A stretch of 51,951 nt of DNA. Source: Acidobacteriota bacterium (lineage in GTDB: Bacteria; Acidobacteriota; UBA6911). Position numbers and translations under genes: made by a program. A model generated the notes under the pieces. That model did no database searches, was not told the origin of the DNA, and was given only the letters and a program-made list of their open reading frames with translations. Numbering within the stretch: position 1 is the stretch's first letter; every line of letters begins with the position of its first letter. Positions 1-8,826 of this stretch are shown here, in pieces. The stretch lies in contig JAISUT010000019.1 in assembly GCA_031271905.1 (NCBI GenBank), forward strand, positions 1-51,951, in the 5' to 3' direction.

Positions 1-1506
1 CATGATAACGGTACGCTATCGCTGCCCACCGCTTTTGGCAAAACGGTTATCGGCGCGGCTTTGATAGATGAAAGAAAGTGTAATACGCTGATATTGGTTC
101 ATCTGCAAACGCTTCTTGCACAATGGAAGCGCTCATTGGAACAGTTTCTCGTCATCGAAACTATTCCGCAGGAGAAGAAAAGGAAACCGCGTTCCGCAAT
201 AGGACAAATAGGTCAGGGACACAACACCGCCACCGGAATTGTTGATATTGCACTGTTTCAAAGCCTGATACACGACGGCGAGGTTGATGAAACGGTTCAT
301 AACTACGGAATGGTTATCGTGGACGAGTGCCACCACGTCCCGTCGCTCAACTACGAGAAGGTACTTGCCGCCTGCAATGCACGCTTTGTTTACGGTCTTA
401 CAGCCACGCCGGTACGCGCCGACGGGCTTCATCCGCTCATTTTCATGCAGTGCGGCGCTGTGCGTTATGCCGTTGACGCCAAGTCGCAGGCTGCCAAACG
501 ACAGTTTGAACATTGCTTAATTCCCTGTTTCACAGCCTTTAAGAAACCATTGACGCAAGACGCCGACGACTGGCATATAACGCAAATCTATACTGCGCTG
601 ACCGAAGATGAGTTTCGCAATCAACAGATTGTTACTGACGCAGTTGAGGCGCTCAACGAGGGCAGAACGCCGATAGTCCTTGCCCAAAGAAAGGAACACG
701 TCGCCCGACTTACGGAAATGCTTAAAACACAGACAAACGCCACTGTCATAAGCCTTGTAGGAACCGCCTCCGCTAAAGCAAAACAGACTGCTATGGCAAC
801 ACTTACCAATATTGCTGACAATGAGCGCTTTGCTATCGTAGCAACCGGCAAGTATGTTGGCGAAGGCTTCGACTGTCCGCGCCTCGACACCCTGCTGCTC
901 GCATCTCCGATAGCGTGGAAAGGTACGCTGGCGCAGTATGTCGGTCGCCTGCACCGTGATTTTCAGGGCAAAACAGACGTCCGTGTTTATGATTACGTTG
1001 ATATTCATGTCCCTGTGCTTGAGCGAATGTATCATAAGCGTCTAAACGGCTATGCACAAATAGGTTACAAAGTATCTGCCGCCAAAAATGAGCCGGACAG
1101 GATGAGTCTTATATACGACAGTAAAAGTTTCCTGCCCGTCTTGAAGAACGATTTGCTTCAGTCACAGCGCGAAATCCTGATAGTCAGCCCCTATATGCGC
1201 AAACGACGGGTAGAAACCGTCTTGGAATGGCTTAAAACGCCTGTCAATAAAGGCATTGCTGTAACAGTCATCACCCGTCCGCCGGAAGCCTACAAAGACA
1301 ATCAGACAATTTCAGACTGCATAACACTCTTACAGCCAGCCGTCAAAGTAGTGCTCAAGCCCCGCATACATCAGAAATTTGTCATCATCGACAACCGCCT
1401 TGTATGGTACGGCAGCGTCAACCTCTTGAGTTTCGGCTCGTCCGAAGAGACCATGATGCGCCTCGATTCCCGCGAACTCTCCGCCGAACTCGAATTGCAG
1501 GGATGA
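1..1506 (+). CDS. SF2 DEAD/DEAH helicase with C-terminal PLD-like domain (TOTE-type conflict protein), 5' end cut by window
   Basis: The frame is open from base 1, so the N-terminus lies outside the window and 501 residues are visible. Helicase motifs appear in order. A Walker A-like PTAFGKT sits at visible residues 9-15, DECH (motif II) at 108-111 (bases 322-333), TATP (motif III) near 135 and GRLHR (motif VI) near 330. The last 120 residues contain HQKFVIIDN followed by a GSVN segment, the HxK(x4)D...GSxN signature of phospholipase-D-like nucleases. This order matches the helicase and PLD part of TOTE conflict proteins, which carry an archaeo-eukaryotic primase domain upstream. That domain cannot be seen here. 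TOTE proteins are proposed to act in conflict with invading DNA. Codon use is more AT-rich than the flagellar region, which suggests transfer. A type III-like restriction subunit is the alternative. Confidence 0.75.
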   Translation, partial: HDNGTLSLPTAFGKTVIGAALIDERKCNTLILVHLQTLLAQWKRSLEQFLVIETIPQEKKRKPRSAIGQIGQGHNTATGIVDIALFQSLIHDGEVDETVHNYGMVIVDECHHVPSLNYEKVLAACNARFVYGLTATPVRADGLHPLIFMQCGAVRYAVDAKSQAAKRQFEHCLIPCFTAFKKPLTQDADDWHITQIYTALTEDEFRNQQIVTDAVEALNEGRTPIVLAQRKEHVARLTEMLKTQTNATVISLVGTASAKAKQTAMATLTNIADNERFAIVATGKYVGEGFDCPRLDTLLLASPIAWKGTLAQYVGRLHRDFQGKTDVRVYDYVDIHVPVLERMYHKRLNGYAQIGYKVSAAKNEPDRMSLIYDSKSFLPVLKNDLLQSQREILIVSPYMRKRRVETVLEWLKTPVNKGIAVTVITRPPEAYKDNQTISDCITLLQPAVKVVLKPRIHQKFVIIDNRLVWYGSVNLLSFGSSEETMMRLDSRELSAELELQG

Positions 1507-1576
1507 GACAGCAGATAGAGACTATCCGTAAAACGAGTAAACAGACTGATATATCGTAGTTTTAACCGTAGCGTAG

Positions 1577-2020
1577 TCGTTTTCCAAATCGAGGCCGGTC
1601 CCCGAAGGCGACGAGCGCACCTTGTGGGACTGGAAGATCACCTTCGACCGGCACAAGCCCGGCGAGGCCGGGGGGAAGCCCGAGTTCCGCATCGTCAGGG
1701 CGTGGGTCCCGACGCAAGGCAGGTTCTTCACGTTCCTGACCAACGACATGGAGTTCGACGCCGCGACCGTGGCCGCGGTCTACAAGGAGCGCTGGCGGAT
1801 CGAGGCGTTCTTCAAGGCGATCAAGCAGAACCTGAAGATCAAAACGTTCCTGGGGACGTCGGAGAATGCGGTCAAGACGCAGATATGGACGGCGCTGGTC
1901 GCCATGCTGATCCTGCGCTACCTGCAACTGCCCTCCACCGCCGGATGGTCCCTGTCGAACCTGGTTCCATGTTGCGTCAGCAACTGTTCGTGCACCGCGA
2001 CCTGCGCACTTGGCTCGCCA
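1577..2020 (+). pseudogene. IS4-family transposase, C-terminal fragment with frameshift
   Basis: The first frame is open from 1577 and reads through ERTLWDWKITF and TNDMEFDAATVAAVYKERWR, then IEAFFKAIKQNLKIKTFLG. It contains the Y-(2)-R-(3)-E-(6)-K signature typical of IS4-group DDE transposases. The usual continuation, MLRQQLFVHRDLRTWL, is found only in another frame starting at 1969. One base appears to be missing near 1965-1968. The N-terminal two thirds with the first catalytic Asp residues is absent, and a stop lies at 1574-1576. This is a dead remnant. It abuts the AT-rich helicase gene on the left and GC-poor junk on the right, marking a scar at the edge of the accessory segment. Confidence 0.8.
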
Positions 2021-2073
2021 GGGATCAGATATTGTTGTATGCTTCGCTTCAGGCTGAAAAGCATGGTTGCCAT
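1918..2073 (-). pseudogene. Possible 5' stub of an unknown gene cut by the IS fragment
   Basis: On the minus strand an ATG at 2073 follows a strong AAAAGGAG Shine-Dalgarno sequence and begins MATMLFSLKRSIQQYLI. After about 17 codons the frame enters the antisense of the transposase fragment and ends at 1918. The first part is AT-rich, unlike the rest. The simplest reading is a real start whose gene was truncated where the insertion sequence ends, near 2025. I do not recognise the product. It could also be chance. Confidence 0.3.
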
Positions 2074-2263
2074 AAGTCTCCTTTTTGGCGATTGGAAACC
2101 TATAATGCCATGTTTTTCATCCACTTACAACAAAACCGTTCATTATTCCTTCTTCGGCTGGGGTTTTGCAATCGGCTCTCCTGTTTGCGGTTCTCGTGGT
2201 TTTCGGTTCGCGGGCGGCGTGCCGCCGGCGCGGTGGCGCGGGTTTGCGACATGGCGCATCCTG

Positions 2264-2914
2264 TCAGTAGCCTTGGTCGCGCAAGGCGTCCAGCTCCCTT
2301 TGCAGGCGCCGGTCGTACTCAGCCAATCGCTCCTTGGGCGCGGCGGCGTCCACGTAGATCGGCTCGCCGATCTCCACCAGCGCGCGGGAGAACGGCGCGG
2401 GGATCTGGAAATGGTCCCAACTGCCGAGCGTCCACCGCCTCTGCGCCGAGACGCCGAAGGGGACGACCGGGTGGCCGCTTTTCCAAGCGATGTAGGTCGC
2501 GCCGCGCTTGGCGACGTACCGAGGGCCGCGCGGGCCGTCGATGGCAAAACCGATGTCCTTGCCCCCCGAGACCGCCTCCAACGCCGCGCGGGTCGCGCCA
2601 TGGCCGCCGCGCGTGCTCGAGCCGCGCGCCGCCTCGTAACCGAGCCGCCGGATGACCTCGGCGATGTAGTCGCCGTCGCGGTGGCGGCTGGTCATGACCA
2701 CGATCCCACGGTTGCGGAAATAGTAACTCGCCAGGAAGATGCGTCCATGCCAGAAGGCGAGGATGGGGCGCTTGCCCGCCTTGTAGACCGCCTCCAGCCT
2801 GTCCCAGCCGACGACCCGCCAGCGCAACGACGCACCGACGCACCGGATGGCGCAGTACCCCAACGTGGAGATGACGCGGGTCTTCACCCGCGCGAAAAGA
2901 TTTTTACCGGCCAT
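2264..2914 (-). CDS. DUF374 lysophospholipid acyltransferase-family protein
   Basis: About 216 residues, the usual size for this family. The N-terminal half carries ILAFWHGRIF (the HxxxxD-like block seen in DUF374 and LPLAT proteins), then VVMTSRHRDGDYIAEVIRRL and GFAIDGPRGPRYVAKRGA, a signature of the COG2121 group related to lipid A acyltransferases. It probably transfers an acyl chain to a lipid or lipid A precursor at the inner face of the cytoplasmic membrane. The ATG at 2914 is chosen because it has AGGACGGG upstream; a TTG at 2950 would extend it. It is the last gene of a minus-strand run behind the two permeases, separated by 170 bp. Its exact substrate is not evident. Confidence 0.75.
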   Translation of the reverse strand: MAGKNLFARVKTRVISTLGYCAIRCVGASLRWRVVGWDRLEAVYKAGKRPILAFWHGRIFLASYYFRNRGIVVMTSRHRDGDYIAEVIRRLGYEAARGSSTRGGHGATRAALEAVSGGKDIGFAIDGPRGPRYVAKRGATYIAWKSGHPVVPFGVSAQRRWTLGSWDHFQIPAPFSRALVEIGEPIYVDAAAPKERLAEYDRRLQRELDALRDQGY

Positions 2915-3087
2915 CCCGTCCTGCGACGCCACCGCCCCCGCATCCTTCAATAATCAAAGCCCGTCCACCTCGCAACGTTCCTGCGTCAAACCGCCGTTTG
3001 TGTCGCACGGGCGCATGGCGGCGCGTCTGCCGCGTTGCCGCTTGGGCGGGCGTACAAAATAGATCCCCGGTCCCGAAGGGGTTGCGC

Positions 3088-4317
3088 TCACTCGTAGCGC
3101 AGGGCGTCTATCGGGTCGAGCATCGCGGCCTTGCGCGCCGGCCAGACGCCGAAGACCAGCCCGATGCCGACCGAGACGCACAGGCCCGTGACGACGGCCC
3201 ACAGCGGCGTGGACGCGGGCAGCTCCGGCACCAGCCACGCCACCAGCCAACTGAGCGCCGCCGCGAGGACGATGCCGAACACCCCGCCGATGCCCGACAG
3301 GGTCATCGCCTCCATCAGGAACTGCACCACGATGTCGCGACGCCCCGCGCCGATGGCCTTGCGCACCCCGATCTCGCGCGTCCGCTCCGTCACCGAGACC
3401 AGCATGATGTTCATCACCCCGACCCCGCCCACCAAGAGCCCCACGCTGGAGATTCCGATGAGCACGCTGCCGAGCAGGGATGTGATCGTGTCCAGTTGCT
3501 GGATGATCTTGTCCATCGTCGTCAGGTCGAAGTTGTTAGGGTCTTTGAACGCGACGTTGCGCCGCCGCCGCAACAGGCTCTCCACTTCGTCCAGCGCCTG
3601 GTCGCGCACCCCCTGCCCGGCTTGGACGTAGAGCAGGAGCATCTCGTTTTCCGGCGTCATCCGGTGCAACGTCCCGTAGGGAATGACGACGAAGTTGTCG
3701 GCGTCGGACGAGATGACGCTTTTCTTGCTCTTGGCTGTGACGCCGACGACGGTGAAGGGGCGGCCGCCGACGAGGATCTGCTTTCCCACCGGGTCGGCGT
3801 CGTCGAACATGGCTTCGGCGGCGTCGGGCCCCAGCACCGCCACCGACATCCGGCGGCGGTCCTCGGAGTCGGAGAAGAAGCGCCCGTTCTCGAAATTCAG
3901 GTTGTTGATGGCGGCGTAGTTGGAGGAGACGCCCGCGAACTGCGTGTTCCGGAGCCGGTGTTTCTTGTACTGTATCTGCACCCCCATCCCCGGCATCTCC
4001 CAGCCCACGTCTTGGACGGAGGGGCACTGCTCCTTGATGGCGGCGGCGTCGGCGAGCGTGAGGGGCTTGCGCATCCGCTCCTCCTTGGAGCGCCGCCCCC
4101 CCGTCTGCATGATCTGCTGGTGGAAGGCGTAGATGTTGTTGGTCCCGTAGGATTCGAGCGTCGCCGTGATGCTCCGCTGCAGGCCGGAGAGCACCGACGC
4201 CAGGAGGATCACGACGACGATGCCCACGACGATGCCCAGGATCGTCAGGAAGGAGCGGAACTTGTGCGCCAGGAGCGTATCGACCGCCATCTTCAAATTC
4301 TCCCGGTAATCGATCAT
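3088..4317 (-). CDS. MacB/FtsX-type ABC transporter permease (second of pair)
   Basis: 409 residues. One N-terminal transmembrane helix (about 20-46, FRSFLTILGIVVGIVVVILL) is followed by a periplasmic MacB core domain of about 210 residues. Three C-terminal helices form an FtsX domain containing VGVMNIMLVSVTERTREIG and VRKAIGAGRRDI, the typical coupling region. It starts 7 bp after the preceding permease, with an AAGGAG site inside that gene's end, so the two are co-translated and probably form a heterodimer. MacB-family proteins usually carry a fused or adjacent ATPase; none is visible on either side. The pair may work in lipoprotein or peptide export or as a mechanotransmission complex. Confidence 0.88.
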   Translation of the reverse strand: MIDYRENLKMAVDTLLAHKFRSFLTILGIVVGIVVVILLASVLSGLQRSITATLESYGTNNIYAFHQQIMQTGGRRSKEERMRKPLTLADAAAIKEQCPSVQDVGWEMPGMGVQIQYKKHRLRNTQFAGVSSNYAAINNLNFENGRFFSDSEDRRRMSVAVLGPDAAEAMFDDADPVGKQILVGGRPFTVVGVTAKSKKSVISSDADNFVVIPYGTLHRMTPENEMLLLYVQAGQGVRDQALDEVESLLRRRRNVAFKDPNNFDLTTMDKIIQQLDTITSLLGSVLIGISSVGLLVGGVGVMNIMLVSVTERTREIGVRKAIGAGRRDIVVQFLMEAMTLSGIGGVFGIVLAAALSWLVAWLVPELPASTPLWAVVTGLCVSVGIGLVFGVWPARKAAMLDPIDALRYE

Positions 4318-4324
4318 GAGAATC

Positions 4325-5608
4325 CTACTCCTTGGCCAAGGCGACGATGGGGCTCAGCTTCGACGCCTTGTAGGCCGGATAGATGCCCGATACGATGCCG
4401 ATGCCGCCCGACGCCAGGAGCGCCAGGAGGATGTAGCCGAGGGAGATGTGCATCGGCATCTCCACCGCCAGTTCGACGAGCGCGCAGGCGCCGTAGGCCA
4501 ACAGGATGCCGAACGCGCCGCCGAGCGTCGCCAAGAGCGCCGACTCCACCAGAAATTGCAGCAGTATGTCGCTACGCTTCGCCCCCACCGCCTTGCGCAT
4601 GCCTATCTCCACCGTGCGCTCAGTGACCGTGACCAGCATGATGTTCATGACCACGATGCCGCCGACCACCATGGAGATCAGGGTGAGCGGGAGGATGGCG
4701 GCCCCGATGACGGCGATGATCCCCCCCACCATCTCCTGCGCGGCGTCGCTGGACAGCATGTCGAAGTCGTCCTCGCGGCTCGGCCTCAGCTTGTGGCGGG
4801 CGCGCAGGATCTGCCGCACCTCGTCCATCGTGTAGGTGAGCGTGTCGTCCGAGGCGGCGCGCACCCGGAACTGGAGGGACTGGCGGATGCCGTAGCGCTT
4901 CAGGAAGACCGTGTAGGGGATGTAGACGTTGCGGTCGAGCGACTGCCCCATCATGTTGCCGTTCTTCTTCTCGACGCCGACCACGGTGTAGTTGTCGCTC
5001 CCCAGCTTGACGACCTTGCCCAGCGCCTCGGCCGTGCCGAAGATCTCCTCGCGCACCTCGGCGCCGATGACGGCGAAGGGGCGGGCGTGGCCGACGTCGA
5101 AGCCGGAGAAGAAGCGCCCCTCGTCCAGGTCTATCGCCTGTATCTTGGGCATGTCCTCGCTGACCCCGCGCACCGAGGCGTCGTAGACCACCCGGTCTTT
5201 CCGCCTGACGTCCGCCGTGCGTTGCAGGTTGGGGGAGATGGCCTGGCAGCTTTCGCACTGCGCCATCACCGCCTCCAGGTCTTCGCGCTTCAGGTTCTTG
5301 TTGCGCTTGATGATCTGCTCCCACTCGTCCGCGGCGACGTTCACGCGCGCGAAGCGGGAGACGATGAAGGTGTTGCTGGCCAGTTGCGAGGAGAGCAGGT
5401 CGGAGACGAATACGCCGATGCCGCCGATGGCGCCGCCCACGGTCACGACGGCGGCCACGCCGATGATGATGCCCAGCAGGGTCAGCACTGAGCGCATCTT
5501 GTGCGTCCAGATAGACTCCACGGCGATGCGGAACGCCTCCCAGAGCGCCGCGCCGAAGCGCCGCTGCCCGGTTTTCGCCGCCGCAACCTCAGACGATGCC
5601 ATTCCCAT
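4325..5608 (-). CDS. MacB/FtsX-type ABC transporter permease (first of pair)
   Basis: About 427 residues from the ATG at 5608, preceded by GGGAGC; a TTG at 5635 is in frame but less likely. The layout matches its neighbour: an N-terminal helix with VLTLLGIIIGVAAVVTVG, a large periplasmic domain and three C-terminal helices with VMNIMLVTVTERTVEIGMRK. The periplasmic domain has a CESC pair (AQCESCQA) absent from the other copy. It follows flhB on the same strand after 186 bp that hold a hairpin repeat, so it is probably a separate unit. The paralogous pair points to an old duplication. Confidence 0.88.
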   Translation of the reverse strand: MGMASSEVAAAKTGQRRFGAALWEAFRIAVESIWTHKMRSVLTLLGIIIGVAAVVTVGGAIGGIGVFVSDLLSSQLASNTFIVSRFARVNVAADEWEQIIKRNKNLKREDLEAVMAQCESCQAISPNLQRTADVRRKDRVVYDASVRGVSEDMPKIQAIDLDEGRFFSGFDVGHARPFAVIGAEVREEIFGTAEALGKVVKLGSDNYTVVGVEKKNGNMMGQSLDRNVYIPYTVFLKRYGIRQSLQFRVRAASDDTLTYTMDEVRQILRARHKLRPSREDDFDMLSSDAAQEMVGGIIAVIGAAILPLTLISMVVGGIVVMNIMLVTVTERTVEIGMRKAVGAKRSDILLQFLVESALLATLGGAFGILLAYGACALVELAVEMPMHISLGYILLALLASGGIGIVSGIYPAYKASKLSPIVALAKE

Positions 5609-5732
5609 AGCCGCTCCCGCGAACCTCCCCGACAAACTTTATCACTATACGCTGAAAAGAAGGGAAATGTTATCCGCGTTACGCCCCGGAGGCAAACCCG
5701 GAGGCAAACGCCGGTCTGTGTCGCAGGGATGT

Positions 5733-5790
5733 TCGGGGTGCGGGGCGAAGCCCCAGGTCGGCGGACGCGAAGCGTCGCCCACCCTGGGAC
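5733..5790. repeat. Dispersed mini-hairpin repeat, copy 1
   Basis: Intergenic block between flhB and the permeases. It contains GGGGCGAAGCCCC at 5742-5754 and GACGCGAAGCGTC at 5764-5776, each a short stem around the same GCGAAGC core. The block recurs at 7703-7757 with the same order and spacing and about 85 percent identity by eye. Just upstream an 11-bp unit, CGGAGGCAAAC, occurs twice in tandem (about 5695-5720). Confidence 0.8.
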
Positions 5791-5794
5791 GGGG

Positions 5795-6853
5795 TCAGAA
5801 CATGCGCTTCGCCTTGTAGACGTAGGCGAGTATCTCGGCGACGGCCTTGTAGAGGTCGGCGGGGATGAAACCGCCCACGTCCACGTCCTTGTACAGCGCC
5901 CGCGCCAGAGGCTTGTTCTCCATGATCGGCACGTTGTGCTCCCTGGCGATCTCCTTGATCCGCTGCGCAACGAAATCGACGCCCTTGGCGACCACCTTGG
6001 GCGCCATCTCGTCCATCTTGTAGGATAGCGCCACGGCGTAATGGGTCGGGTTGGTGACCACCACGTCCGCCGTCGGCACGTCGCTCATCATGCGCTTGCG
6101 CGCCATCTCGCGCTGCACGCGCCGGATGCGCCCCTTCGTGATCGGGTCGCCCTCCATCTCCTTGAACTCGTCCTTGACCTCCTGCTTGGACATCTTCATC
6201 TGCTCCATGAACTGGTAGCGCTGGAAGGCGTAGTCGGCGAGCGCCAGCACCGCCATCAGGACGGCGACCCGGATCAATATCTCGTAGCTGATCGTGGAGG
6301 TCCAGTACAGGAGCTGGCGCACGTCCATCAGGATCAGCCGCGGGTAGATCGCCATGTGCCGATGGACCACCTGCCAACTGATGATGGAGACCATCGTGAT
6401 GACCGCCATGCTCTTCGCCAGTTGCACCAGCCCGTTCTTGGAGAAGACGTTTTTGACGCCGTTGACCGGGTTGAGCTTGTTGAACTTGAATTTGAGCGCC
6501 TTGACGGAGAAGGCGAAGCCCCCCTGCGCCGCGTTGCCCCCGATCGACAGTGCGACGATGGCCAGCATGATGGGGACGATCAGCAGCGCCATGCGGAACG
6601 AGGTGTCCTTGAAGATGCTGGAGACGGCGGCGACGGTCAGATCCTGCGGGACGTGGAAACGGAGATGGTGCTGCATCTCCAGCTCCAGCTTCTGCACGAT
6701 GGCGGTCCCGGAATAAGAGAGGATCAGCAACGTGCCGATCAGCACCGCCGCCGAAGGCACTTCGCGGCTCCGGGCGATCTGCCCCTCCTCGCGCGCCTTG
6801 CGCAGCTTTCGCGCTGTCGGTTTCTCAGTCTTGTCGCCCTTGTTGTCCGCCAT
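5795..6853 (-). CDS. flhB: Flagellar export apparatus switch protein FlhB
   Basis: 352 residues, normal length. It forms the gate next to FliPQR and switches substrate class from rod/hook to filament. The basic N-terminus (GDKTEKPTARKLRKAREEGQ) is the FlhB signature and is followed by four transmembrane helices. The autocleavage motif NPTH is at about residues 264-267 in VVVTNPTHYAVAL, and the C-terminal domain ends in ADLYKAVAEILAYVYKAK. The ATG at 6853 follows a GGGGGAGGGG ribosome site. It is the last flagellar gene in the cluster, 21 bp after fliR. flhA, which usually follows, is not in the window. Confidence 0.97.
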   Translation of the reverse strand: MADNKGDKTEKPTARKLRKAREEGQIARSREVPSAAVLIGTLLILSYSGTAIVQKLELEMQHHLRFHVPQDLTVAAVSSIFKDTSFRMALLIVPIMLAIVALSIGGNAAQGGFAFSVKALKFKFNKLNPVNGVKNVFSKNGLVQLAKSMAVITMVSIISWQVVHRHMAIYPRLILMDVRQLLYWTSTISYEILIRVAVLMAVLALADYAFQRYQFMEQMKMSKQEVKDEFKEMEGDPITKGRIRRVQREMARKRMMSDVPTADVVVTNPTHYAVALSYKMDEMAPKVVAKGVDFVAQRIKEIAREHNVPIMENKPLARALYKDVDVGGFIPADLYKAVAEILAYVYKAKRMF

Positions 6854-6874
6854 GCGCCCCTCCCCCGCCCGACC

Positions 6875-7651
6875 TTAGCTCGCGCCGGACGCCAGCGCGT
6901 GCAACGTGCGGGAAAGCGACAGGAACACGCCCTCCAGTTGGCGCGGCAGGAAATAGAAGGAGAAGCTCAGGCAGGCGAACCCCGCCAGGAGCTTCAACGG
7001 CATCCCGACCACCAGCAGGTTGATCTGCGGCGCCGTGCGGCCGATGATGCCGATCACGATGTCCACGATGGTGGTGACGATGATGACCGGCCCCGCGATC
7101 TTCACGCCGATCGCGAAGATCGTCGCCGTCATGCCGACGAACTGCTCCACCAGCGCCCCGCCGATCACGAACCCGCCGACGGGGAGGACGCCGAAACTGT
7201 CATGCACCGCCAGCAGGAACCAGTGGTGCCCGTTGACGAGCAGGAACAGCAGGATTCCGACGTAGTTGGCGAAGAAGGAGAAGACTGGCATGTCCACCTC
7301 GGTCTGCGGGTCGATCAGGTTGATGACCGAGAAGCCCATCTGGAACGAGATGATCTGTCCGGCGAATTGCAGTCCGGCGAACACGCAGTTCGCCACAAAG
7401 CCGAGGACGAGCCCGAATACGACCTCCATCAAGATCGTCCCGGTCAGGGAGCCGAGGCTCAACCCCGCCGGGAGCGAGCCCAGCGGCAGCGACGGCGCCA
7501 GCACCCAGGCGGCGAGGAGGGAGAACGCCACCCGTATCGTGACGGGGATCGAACCGCCGCTGAAAAACGGGGCGCTGACCATGATGCCGCCGAGCCGCGC
7601 CAACACGATGGCGAAGCGGACGACCTCGGCGATGGGGAAGCTGATGTCCAT
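6875..7651 (-). CDS. fliR: Flagellar biosynthesis protein FliR
   Basis: 258 residues. It is a polytopic membrane subunit of the FliPQR export gate. Recognisable blocks are VVRFAIVLARLGGIMVSAPFF at the N-terminus, INLIDPQTEVDMPVFSFF in the middle and VGMPLKLLAGFACLSFSFYF near the end, with six predicted membrane spans. The ATG at 7651 is chosen because the family begins shortly before this block; the frame upstream is only a shadow of neighbouring DNA. About 140 bp separate it from fliQ, and that gap holds the second copy of the mini-hairpin repeat, unusual within this normally tight operon. Confidence 0.95.
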   Translation of the reverse strand: MDISFPIAEVVRFAIVLARLGGIMVSAPFFSGGSIPVTIRVAFSLLAAWVLAPSLPLGSLPAGLSLGSLTGTILMEVVFGLVLGFVANCVFAGLQFAGQIISFQMGFSVINLIDPQTEVDMPVFSFFANYVGILLFLLVNGHHWFLLAVHDSFGVLPVGGFVIGGALVEQFVGMTATIFAIGVKIAGPVIIVTTIVDIVIGIIGRTAPQINLLVVGMPLKLLAGFACLSFSFYFLPRQLEGVFLSLSRTLHALASGAS

Positions 7652-7702
7652 ATCCAACTCTCGGTCCCGCTCACGCGCCCGCCGCGACCTTGCGCCAATG
7701 AC

Positions 7703-7778
7703 GGGGTGCGGGGCGAAGCCCAGGGTTGGCAGACGCGAAGCGTCGCCTCCCCTGGGGATAGGCAACCGCGAAGCGGTT
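7703..7778. repeat. Dispersed mini-hairpin repeat, copy 2
   Basis: It lies in the fliQ-fliR gap. It contains GGGCGAAGCCC at 7711-7721, GACGCGAAGCGTC at 7732-7744 and AACCGCGAAGCGGTT at 7764-7778, three stems around the core GCGAAGC. The part 7703-7757 matches 5737-5790; the third hairpin is extra. On the minus-strand transcript it would fold between two essential export-gate genes. Confidence 0.8.
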
Positions 7779-7788
7779 GTGCGGCGGC

Positions 7789-8058
7789 TTACTTCGCAAA
7801 GTTCTCCAAATGGCCGAACAACTGCGCGGCGTAGGCGATCATCGTGTGCATGATCCACGGGAAGGTGACCAGGAACACCACGAACACCGCTATCACCTTG
7901 GGCACGAAGGTCAACGTCATGTCCTGGATGGAGGTCACCACCTGGATGACGCTGATCAGGATGCCGATGACGAGCGACGCCGCCAGCATCGGCCCGCAGA
8001 CCCAGAGCGTGACCTGGAGCGCGTCCTTGGCGAGTTGCAACACCATCTCCTGGTTCAT
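7789..8058 (-). CDS. fliQ: Flagellar biosynthesis protein FliQ
   Basis: 89 residues, the canonical size. Two transmembrane hairpin helices are seen, with LVIGILISVIQVVTSIQDMT followed by LTFVPKVIAVFVVFLVTFPW, the standard FliQ pattern. It packs around FliP and FliR in the export gate. The start at 8058 has GGAGGGGAT just upstream, and the gene begins 24 bp after fliP. Confidence 0.97.
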   Translation of the reverse strand: MNQEMVLQLAKDALQVTLWVCGPMLAASLVIGILISVIQVVTSIQDMTLTFVPKVIAVFVVFLVTFPWIMHTMIAYAAQLFGHLENFAK

Positions 8059-8082
8059 ATCCCCTCCATCCTCCCTCGCCCG

Positions 8083-8826
8083 CTAATAGAAGCTTTTGAC
8101 GAGCGAACCGATGATCAGGTTCCAGCCGTCCACCATCACGAACAGCAATATCTTGAACGGCGTCGAGATCATCGCGGGCGGGAGCTGCATCATCCCCATC
8201 GAAAGCAGGATGGACGCCACCACCATGTCGATCACCAGAAACGGTATGTAGAGCACGAAGCCGATCTGGAACGCCGTCTTCATCTCCGAGATCATGTAGG
8301 CGGGGATCACGACGCGCATCGGGACGGCATCGGCGCTCTTCGGGCGCGGCAGGCGGGCGATCTTCATGAAGAGCGCCAGATCCTTCTCCCGCGTGTAGCG
8401 CAGCATGAACCGGCGCAACGGGACGCTCGCCTTGTCCAGCGCCTGCATCTCGGTCACCTTGCCGTCCATCAACGGCTGCAACGCCTCCTTGTTCACCCGG
8501 TCGCAAACCGGCTGCATGATGAACCAGGTCAGGAACAGCGACAGGCCGATCAGCACCTGGTTCGGCGGCATGGTCTGCGTGCCCAGCGCCTGCCGGATGA
8601 AATGCGAGACGATGATCAGGCGCGTGAACGAGGTGACCGACATCAGGATCGCCGGGATGACGGTCAGCACCGTCAGCAGGATCAGGATGCGCACGGGGGT
8701 GGTCAACGTCCCGTCGCCGCCGCCGATGCGTATCTCAAGGCCCGCGCCTCCCGGCGCAGCCGACGCCGACGCCTGGCACAGCAAGGTCACAGCCACTACG
8801 GGCAATGCAGACAGAAGCTTTTTCAC
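8083..8826 (-). CDS. fliP: Flagellar biosynthesis protein FliP
   Basis: 247 residues with a cleavable signal peptide (MKKLLSALPVVAVTLL...ASA), as in other FliP proteins. Family blocks include LTVIPAILMSVTSFTRLIIV, RQALGTQTMPPNQVLIGLSL and EMKTAFQIGFVLYIPFLVID, then VASILLSMGMMQLPP. It forms the pentameric core of the export gate. The start is GTG, overlapping the fliO stop in a TAGTG junction, so translation is coupled to fliO. Confidence 0.97.
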   Translation of the reverse strand: MKKLLSALPVVAVTLLCQASASAAPGGAGLEIRIGGGDGTLTTPVRILILLTVLTVIPAILMSVTSFTRLIIVSHFIRQALGTQTMPPNQVLIGLSLFLTWFIMQPVCDRVNKEALQPLMDGKVTEMQALDKASVPLRRFMLRYTREKDLALFMKIARLPRPKSADAVPMRVVIPAYMISEMKTAFQIGFVLYIPFLVIDMVVASILLSMGMMQLPPAMISTPFKILLFVMVDGWNLIIGSLVKSFY

